Shown here piece by piece: positions 58,479 to 64,000 of a stretch of DNA of 64,000 nucleotides; positions within the stretch are counted from its first letter, which is position 1; each line of letters opens with the position of its first letter. The notes below the pieces were generated by a model that was given only the letters and a program-made list of their open reading frames with translations, ran no database searches and was not told the DNA's origin. A program made the position numbers and the translations under genes. Location of the stretch: positions 277,694-341,693 of the forward strand of contig NZ_AYPQ01000003.1 of the NCBI RefSeq assembly GCF_000633635.1. The letters run 5' to 3'. Source of the stretch: Enterococcus crotali. Lineage in GTDB: Bacteria; Bacillota; Bacilli; Lactobacillales; Enterococcaceae.

Positions 58479-60695
58479 ATGGAAGAGAGACAATTAAAAG
58501 AATTACTCGACTCATTGACGTGGGAAGAAAAAATCGGACAGCTAGTTCAGTTATCTGGTGATTTTTTCCATGCGGATGAGCTGGCTGTAGGTCCGCAAAA
58601 AAAATTAGGGATTGATCAGAAAATCGTGGATCAGGTTGGTTCTGTACTGAATGTCACTGGAGCGGATAAAACGAGAGAAATTCAAGATCGTTATTTAAAG
58701 AAAAGTCGGCATAAGATTCCGTTATTATTTATGGCCGATATTATCTATGGCTATCGTACAATTTTTCCAATTCCGTTAGGCTTAGGTGCGACTTGGAATC
58801 CAGAACTGATCGAACTGGCTTATCAACAGACTGCAGAAGAATCTAAAGCTGCCGGAGCACATGTGACGTTTGCTCCGATGGTCGATCTAGTCCGTGATGC
58901 ACGTTGGGGTAGAAGTTTGGAGTCAACCGGGGAAGATCCAGTGTTGAATTCAGCCTTTGCCAGAGCAATGGTGACAGGCTTACAGAAAGATTTGATCAAT
59001 GGCGGTGGTATTGCATCTTGTGTGAAACATTTTGCGGCGTATGGCGCAGCTGAAGGTGGTCGTGAGTATAACACAGTTGATATGTCAGAACGCAGATTAC
59101 GTCAAGATTATCTACCTTCGTACAAAGCTGCGGTGGATGCAGGCTGTCAATTAGTGATGACATCCTTTAATACCTATGATGGGATGCCGGTGACAGGAAA
59201 TAAATTTCTACTTGAAGATATTTTGCGGAAAGAATGGGGCTTTGATGGTGTGATCATTTCTGATTATGCTGCAATTCAAGAATTGATCGCTCATGGTGTA
59301 GCTGCTGATGATCGGCAAGCAGCTAAATTGGCTATCGAAGCCACAACAGACATCGACATGAAAACGCCGTGTTACGCAAAAGAATTGGAGCCATTGATCG
59401 AAGCGGGCGAAATCAGTGCTGACTTAGTGGATCGTTCTGTTTACCGTGTATTAAAATTGAAAAATGATCTTGGTTTATTCGAAGATCCTTATCGCGGCGC
59501 TAGTTCGAAAAAGGAAGCAGAAGTCTTTTTGACAGAAGAAAAACGTCAATTGGCGAAAAAGGTTTCAGCTGAATCAATGGTACTACTGCAAAATGAACGA
59601 GATGTTTTGCCGTTGACTCCAAACCAAGAGAAAGTATTACTGGTAGGACCATATGGTGATAATCAAGAATTGATCGGTTTGTGGGCGGTTCATGGAAAAC
59701 GTGAAGATGTTGTGACAATCAAAAAAGGTTTTGAAAGCTATCTTGATTCAGAGCACTTATTGTATACACAAGGCTGTGACATGCTTGAAGACTATGCCTT
59801 TTTAGGTGAATTTGGTGCAACGAAGGATCAAATCGAACAAATTGGTTTAAATGAACAAGCAAAAGAACAAGAACTTACTCAGGCACTGGAATTAGCCAAA
59901 CAAGCGGACACGATCGTGTTTGCGTTAGGTGAACATACAATGCAAAGTGGTGAAGCGGGTAGCCGGACTGAGATTACATTGCCGCGTATTCAGCAAGACT
60001 TTCTACAAGAATTAACAATGTTGAATAAAAAAACAGTGCTGATCGTTATCAGTGGTAGACCACTTGTTTTAACAAAGGAAGTCGAACAAGTGGATGCAAT
60101 CGTCCAAGCTTGGTTCCCTGGCACGGAAGGGGGCAATGCTTTAGCGGATATTATTTTTGGTCAAACCAATCCAACCGGCCGTTTAAGTATGAGTTTTCCT
60201 TATTCGGTTGGACAGCTACCGATTTACTACAGTGAGTTTAAGACCGGTCGTCCACTAACTAGTACAACTCACAAAGGTCGCTTTGTTTCTAAATATTTAG
60301 ATAGTCCAAATGATCCATTATTCTCATTTGGTTACGGATTATCTTACAGTCAAGTGGATTATTTTGGGTTGAAAGTAAGTAGTGAAAAAATGGAAGAAAC
60401 ACTTGAAGTATCGATCAAAGTAAAAAATAAATCAGAGCGTGCAACAGTCGAGACCGTTCAATTGTATATCCAAGACGTGACAGGATCTGTAGTTCGTCCT
60501 GTAAAAGAGTTGAAAGCATTCAAGAAAGTTGCGCTTGACGCTGGTGAAGAAAAAGAAGTTGTTTTTACTTTGACGAGAGCAGATTTGAAATTTTATACCA
60601 AAGAGATGGTATTTAAAGAAGAAGTAGGAGCATTCATTGTGTTTGTCGGAGCTAATGTGAAAGAGACGCAGGAATTAACGTTTGAATTAGTGTAA
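58479..60695 (+). CDS. GH3 beta-glucosidase (BglX-like)
   Basis: 738 aa. GH3 N-terminal barrel with KHFAAYGAAEGGREYN, nucleophile Asp in GVIISDYAA, the alpha/beta sandwich (VLLVGPYGDNQELIGLWAVHG, SGRPLVLTKEVEQVDAIVQA, WFPGTEGGNALADIIFG) and a C-terminal FnIII-like domain. No signal peptide, so cytoplasmic. It follows the EIIC gene by 2 bp. As a hydrolase of unphosphorylated glucosides is odd behind a PTS, it may act on partly phosphorylated oligosaccharides or on sugars entering by another route. Confidence 0.93.
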   Translation: MEERQLKELLDSLTWEEKIGQLVQLSGDFFHADELAVGPQKKLGIDQKIVDQVGSVLNVTGADKTREIQDRYLKKSRHKIPLLFMADIIYGYRTIFPIPLGLGATWNPELIELAYQQTAEESKAAGAHVTFAPMVDLVRDARWGRSLESTGEDPVLNSAFARAMVTGLQKDLINGGGIASCVKHFAAYGAAEGGREYNTVDMSERRLRQDYLPSYKAAVDAGCQLVMTSFNTYDGMPVTGNKFLLEDILRKEWGFDGVIISDYAAIQELIAHGVAADDRQAAKLAIEATTDIDMKTPCYAKELEPLIEAGEISADLVDRSVYRVLKLKNDLGLFEDPYRGASSKKEAEVFLTEEKRQLAKKVSAESMVLLQNERDVLPLTPNQEKVLLVGPYGDNQELIGLWAVHGKREDVVTIKKGFESYLDSEHLLYTQGCDMLEDYAFLGEFGATKDQIEQIGLNEQAKEQELTQALELAKQADTIVFALGEHTMQSGEAGSRTEITLPRIQQDFLQELTMLNKKTVLIVISGRPLVLTKEVEQVDAIVQAWFPGTEGGNALADIIFGQTNPTGRLSMSFPYSVGQLPIYYSEFKTGRPLTSTTHKGRFVSKYLDSPNDPLFSFGYGLSYSQVDYFGLKVSSEKMEETLEVSIKVKNKSERATVETVQLYIQDVTGSVVRPVKELKAFKKVALDAGEEKEVVFTLTRADLKFYTKEMVFKEEVGAFIVFVGANVKETQELTFELV

Positions 60696-60710
60696 GGGTA
60701 AGTATAAGAA

Positions 60711-60748
60711 ACGCATTGTCTGATTTGATCAGACCTGCGTTTTTTTTG
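60711..60748 (+). terminator. Terminator of PTS-GH3 operon
   Basis: Stem ACGCA..GTCTGA / TCAGAC..TGCGT with TTTGA-type loop and T8. Confidence 0.9.
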
Positions 60749-60810
60749 TTTTTAAAAGTGAAAAGAGACTTGCAAAAAAAATAGTGAAATGGTACTCTTA
60801 ATTTCTAATT

Positions 60811-60829
60811 GAGAATGATTTTCATTTTC
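60811..60829. promoter_or_regulatory. Candidate Fur box
   Basis: GAGAATGATTTTCATTTTC matches the 19-bp Fur consensus GATAATGATAATCATTATC at 15 positions. It lies 70 bp before the nitroreductase start and would place the four-gene operon under iron control. Confidence 0.8.
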
Positions 60830-60898
60830 AGTTAGAAAATTGAATTATAAGTTACGAATGTAGTTAGCATAAATTGATTAAAGAATAGGAGAATCAAG

Positions 60899-61522
60899 AT
60901 GGAAAAGAGTTCAATCGAGCAACTCATTAAAGACCGTAGAACGATTCGCACGTTAACGGATCGAGTGATTCCTTTAGAAACGCTACATGCGCTATTAGAA
61001 AGTGCTAGTTATGCACCTTATCATTCTAAAGAAGAGCCATGGGAAGTCGTAATTGTTCGTGAGTCGCAAGAGCGACAAGTATTTGTGAAAGAAATCATGA
61101 GCAGTTATGATCGGTTAGATACTTGGGCACGCTATGATCAAGAAAATCTCGAAAAGGCTAAGAAGAGAACACAGGATTATTTTTTAGATGTTCCCGTGAC
61201 ATTAATTGTAACTGCACCTATTTGTGAAAGTGAAAAATCGAACTTGGAAGCGATCGGCGCGGTATCAGCATTTATTCAAAATTTTCAATTAGCAGCTTGG
61301 ACTAGGCAAATCGGCGTTACGTGGCGTACGATTCCTGTGATTTTCGACGAAGTATTCAAGGAAAATGTAGGTGTGGCAATTGATCGACAAATTATTGGCT
61401 TACTTGACATCACGATAATTGATGAAAAGCTAAAGATACCTACAAGTCGCAGAAAACCTGTGGCACAATGGACCAAGAGTTTGAATGAGCAAGTGTCAGG
61501 AATGAGTGAAAGAAACAAGTAG
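60899..61522 (+). CDS. Nitroreductase-family flavoprotein
   Basis: 207 aa. IEQLIKDRRTIRTLTDRVIP is the N-terminal FMN-binding motif (RRTIR), with SYAPYHSKEEPWEVVIV and GAVSAFIQNFQLAAW; NAD(P)H-dependent, FMN cofactor. AGGAG start. Placed first in a Fur-box operon with siderophore-type ABC genes, it may act as a ferric-siderophore reductase (inference) rather than in nitro-compound detoxification. Confidence 0.9.
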   Translation: MEKSSIEQLIKDRRTIRTLTDRVIPLETLHALLESASYAPYHSKEEPWEVVIVRESQERQVFVKEIMSSYDRLDTWARYDQENLEKAKKRTQDYFLDVPVTLIVTAPICESEKSNLEAIGAVSAFIQNFQLAAWTRQIGVTWRTIPVIFDEVFKENVGVAIDRQIIGLLDITIIDEKLKIPTSRRKPVAQWTKSLNEQVSGMSERNK

Positions 61523-61556
61523 TTCTGATTTTCAGGTACACAGGAGGCGTATTTTT

Positions 61557-62648
61557 TTGCAGGCAATCAAGACAAATGAGATAAAGATCAAAGCGAAAAC
61601 ACAGCAGTACTATCCATTGATCCTTATATTTTTAGTAGCACTTATTTTTTTATCGATCGTCTATTCATTGATCAATGGGCAGGCGAATATTTCTATTGAA
61701 GATATCGTACAGATTCTTTTAACGAAAGTTTCTGGCGGTAGATTAGGGTCGTTGGATGGGATAACCAGTAACTCTGCAGTGAATATTATTTGGTTTGTGC
61801 GGACACCAAGAGTGATCTTAGCTGTGTTTGTTGGGATGGGCTTAGCGATTACAGGTGCTGTGATGCAAGCAGTCGTTCAAAATCCTTTGGCAGACCCTTA
61901 TATTTTAGGCATCTCTTCGGGCGCTTCACTGGGCGCAACATTTGCGATTCTTGTAGGCTTTGGAACCGGAAGTATTTTCTCTCAGTTTGGTTTGGCATTT
62001 GGTGCCTTTGTCGGAGCCATGGCTGCAGCATTTGGTGTACTTGTTTTATCAGGGATCGGTGGACGAATGACATCTGTTAAATTGGTTTTGTCTGGTTCAG
62101 TGATTGGGGCATTATGTAGTTCGGTTTCAAGTTTTATTGTTTATTTGGCAAATAATGCTGAAGGGATGAAGACAGTAACCTTTTGGGCAATGGGCAGCTT
62201 AGCTTCTGCAAGTTGGAACAAATTAGGTGTTTTATCAGTTGTAGTTGTGTTGATTACTAGCTTCTTTTTGTTTCAGCATCGGATTTTGAATGTGATGTTG
62301 TTAGGAGATGAAGCAGCGATTACTTTAGGCGTTCCGTTGGCAAAATATCGTCAGTTATATTTACTATTAGCGGCTCTTTTGACGGGAGTAATTGTAGCTT
62401 ATTCGGGGATGATCGGCTTTGTCGGCTTGATCATTCCTCACATCGTGCGTGGTCTGATCGGCTCTGATCATAAACGATTATTACCGATCGTGGCATTATC
62501 CGGAGCATTATTTATGATTTGGGCAGATGTGCTTTCTCGAATCATGATTCCAAACGTTGAGCTGCCGATCGGGATCATCACCTCAGTAATCGGTGCACCG
62601 CTGTTCATCTACATCATTGTCAAAAAAGGCTACAATTTCGGAGGCTAG
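61557..62648 (+). CDS. FecCD-family iron/siderophore ABC permease
   Basis: About 363 aa, nine to ten membrane helices. FecCD signatures: RTPRVILAVFVGMGLAITGA, MQAVVQNPLADPYILGISSG, FWAMGSLASASWNKLGV, GMIGFVGLIIPHIVRGLIGS. I choose TTG 61557 because AGGAGG (61542-61547) is well placed; the upstream GTG at 61506 overlaps the nitroreductase end and lacks a site. Forms a homodimeric permease for ferric siderophore, heme or cobalamin; the Fur box favours iron. Confidence 0.93.
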   Translation: MQAIKTNEIKIKAKTQQYYPLILIFLVALIFLSIVYSLINGQANISIEDIVQILLTKVSGGRLGSLDGITSNSAVNIIWFVRTPRVILAVFVGMGLAITGAVMQAVVQNPLADPYILGISSGASLGATFAILVGFGTGSIFSQFGLAFGAFVGAMAAAFGVLVLSGIGGRMTSVKLVLSGSVIGALCSSVSSFIVYLANNAEGMKTVTFWAMGSLASASWNKLGVLSVVVVLITSFFLFQHRILNVMLLGDEAAITLGVPLAKYRQLYLLLAALLTGVIVAYSGMIGFVGLIIPHIVRGLIGSDHKRLLPIVALSGALFMIWADVLSRIMIPNVELPIGIITSVIGAPLFIYIIVKKGYNFGG

Positions 62649-62650
62649 CA

Positions 62651-63415
62651 ATGGAACTAAATGTAAACGACTTAGAAATCACGATCGGACAAGAGGCGAT
62701 CGTTAAAAGTATTTCTTTTCAAACGCAAAAAAAGCAATTTGTTGGGATCATTGGCGCAAACGGCTGTGGTAAATCAACGATGCTTAAAGGAATCTACAAA
62801 GGAATCAAACCAAAAGCTGGACGTGTCTTTTTAGATGAGTTGGACCTTTTAGCAGTTTCTGAAAAGAAAGTGGCGCAAAAATTAGGAGTGGTCAATCAAT
62901 TCAATGAATTAAACTTTGATTTGAGTGTTTTTCAAATGGTCCTACTAGGAAGAACACCGCATAAAAAATTGTTAGAGTCCGACACTCAAGCAGACATCGA
63001 TATTGTTATGGATGCTTTAGTTAAAACCAACTTGGTCAATTACGCAGAGCGAAGTTTTTTATCTTTATCTGGTGGTGAAAAACAGCGAGTCATTTTAGCA
63101 CGAACGATCGCTCAACAACCTAGTTACATGATTTTAGATGAACCGACCAATCATTTGGATATTCGCTATCAATTGGAAATATTGAGCTGTGTGAAAAATC
63201 TAGAAATCGGTGTTTTGGCGGCGCTCCATGATTTGGAATTAGCAGCACATTATTGTGATTATATTTATGCGATGAAAGCAGGAAAAATCATCGCAGAAGG
63301 TAAACCAGAAGAATTGTTTACAGAACGATTGATTGAAGAGATTTATGGTGTTCATTGTACGATTTATAAAAATCCGGTGACGAATCGTTTAGGCTTCGCC
63401 TATTCTTTAGATTAG
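62651..63415 (+). CDS. FepC/FecE-type ABC ATPase
   Basis: 254 aa. Walker A GANGCGKST, signature LSGGEKQRVILARTI, Walker B MILDEPTNHLD, H-loop LHDLELA. Energises the FecCD permease, whose gene ends 2 bp upstream. Confidence 0.95.
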   Translation: MELNVNDLEITIGQEAIVKSISFQTQKKQFVGIIGANGCGKSTMLKGIYKGIKPKAGRVFLDELDLLAVSEKKVAQKLGVVNQFNELNFDLSVFQMVLLGRTPHKKLLESDTQADIDIVMDALVKTNLVNYAERSFLSLSGGEKQRVILARTIAQQPSYMILDEPTNHLDIRYQLEILSCVKNLEIGVLAALHDLELAAHYCDYIYAMKAGKIIAEGKPEELFTERLIEEIYGVHCTIYKNPVTNRLGFAYSLD

Positions 63416-63452
63416 TTACTGGATTTAAAATACATGAAGAGGATGCGTGAAA

Positions 63453-64000
63453 ATGAAAAAAGCATTTATTGTTAGTTTATTAAGTTTGGCTATTATCACG
63501 GGCTGCGGCCAAAAAGAACAAAAGGCAACTGAGAAGAATCAAAGTGAAGGTTATCCTGTGACTGTGCAAAACTTTACAAAGGCAGAAGGGGCAGAAAGCT
63601 GGCAAAAGAAAGAGCAAACGTTTGATAAAGCACCTGAAAAGGTGTTAGCCAATACACAACCAGCAGCAGAATTACTACTGCATTTAGGATTAAAAGATAA
63701 AATCGTTGGTGTAGGGGCTGTGTTTGGTGAACCAGATAAATCGGTTGAAAAAGAATTTAATGAATTGAACCACTTATCCACTGATTATATCGGCAAAGAA
63801 ATGGCTCTAAGTGTTGATCCAGATTTGGTTTATGGACGTGGCGGCTTGTTTGATAACCAAGATTGGGGTGTGGGAACGGTCGATACACTAAATGATATGG
63901 GCATCAAAACCTTTGTTTTAAACTCTTCTGTCACAGGAGGCACGTTTGAATCAGTTTACGATGATATCGATAATTTAGGAAAAGTATTCAACGTAAGTGA
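63453..64000 (+). CDS. Siderophore-binding lipoprotein, 3' end outside window
   Basis: Starts MKKAFIVSLLSLAIITGCGQ with lipobox ITGC; FepB/BtuF-like body (KAPEKVLANTQPAAELLLHL, LKDKIVGVGAVFGEPD, ALSVDPDLVYGRGGLFD, DTLNDMGIKTFVLNSS). No stop codon before the window ends (at least 182 residues). It completes the iron ABC system as the substrate-binding protein, 37 bp after the ATPase gene. Confidence 0.92.
   Translation, partial: MKKAFIVSLLSLAIITGCGQKEQKATEKNQSEGYPVTVQNFTKAEGAESWQKKEQTFDKAPEKVLANTQPAAELLLHLGLKDKIVGVGAVFGEPDKSVEKEFNELNHLSTDYIGKEMALSVDPDLVYGRGGLFDNQDWGVGTVDTLNDMGIKTFVLNSSVTGGTFESVYDDIDNLGKVFNVS

Overview
The window looks like chromosome of a low-GC Firmicute, most likely a non-model Enterococcus. 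The support is a WxL surface-protein locus with a DUF916/DUF3324 partner, a PrfA/Ers-like regulator with an Ers-box-like site, an Mga-type regulator, several beta-glucoside PTS modules with LicT control, LysM/GH73 wall hydrolases and AGGAGG-type ribosome binding sites. The genus is inferred; no rRNA or tRNA gene was seen.

Layout. 1-3.2 kb: end of a beta-glucoside PTS EIIBCA gene and its 6-phospho-beta-glucosidase. 4.1-8.5 kb: a three-gene envelope operon (Asp-rich DivIVA-like coiled-coil protein, GH73/LysM glucosaminidase, unknown acidic protein). 8.9-12.1 kb: a secreted LysM protein, an LssY_C membrane protein, and a YczE/YyaS-type membrane protein divergent from a YeiL-like regulator. 12.2-13.7 kb: a lone tyrosine recombinase closely bracketed by 22-bp direct repeats and, further out, by 20-bp inverted repeats. 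13.9-29.7 kb: a WxL operon of about 13.7 kb (beta-helix WxL protein, YPSTG-anchored small protein, two WxL proteins, DUF916 protein, membrane protein, two signal peptidases I of which one lacks the catalytic Lys, YfhO membrane enzyme, two lipoproteins), with a pair of paralogous orphan regulators on its two sides. 30-32.3 kb: a GH18 chitinase behind a cre-like site. 32.3-39.9 kb: RpiR regulator, two GH1 6-phospho-beta-glucosidases and a LicT-EIIBCA-GH1 operon with a visible RAT/terminator switch. 40-43.4 kb: lplA with a MetNIQ-like ABC importer whose ATPase lacks the NIL domain. 43.5-49.6 kb: Mga-like regulator, MFS exporter divergent from an Ers-like regulator, WYL regulator, DJ-1/PfpI protein and a truncated DUF3224 gene. 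49.6-50.8 kb: intact RelBE-type toxin-antitoxin pair under a perfect 41-bp palindrome, convergent with a decayed MazEF. 51.1-52.1 kb: no protein gene, but two similar structured RNA candidates. 52.2-57.1 kb: a two-component system with a PepSY lipoprotein, a frameshifted HdeD/DUF308 gene, a small lipoprotein and a frameshifted AraC regulator. 57.2-60.7 kb: PTS EIIC plus GH3 glucosidase with a cre-like promoter. 60.8-64 kb: Fur-box-preceded nitroreductase and FecCD-type iron-siderophore ABC system, cut by the window end.

How it fits together. Much of the window serves use of plant or chitin-derived glycans (three phospho-beta-glucosidases, GH3, chitinase, three PTS permeases), with cre-like sites, LicT antitermination and RpiR control suggesting catabolite regulation. 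A second theme is the cell surface: WxL complex assembly, wall hydrolysis and iron uptake. The parts I find least explained are the recombinase framed by nested repeats next to the WxL regulator, the dead/active signal peptidase pair inside the WxL operon, the lplA-linked importer with a shared palindromic operator, and the paired RNA candidates at 51.3-51.6 kb. Four genes (lipoprotein at 26.8 kb, mazF, hdeD, araC) carry frameshifts; read accuracy at each site should be considered before calling them dead.
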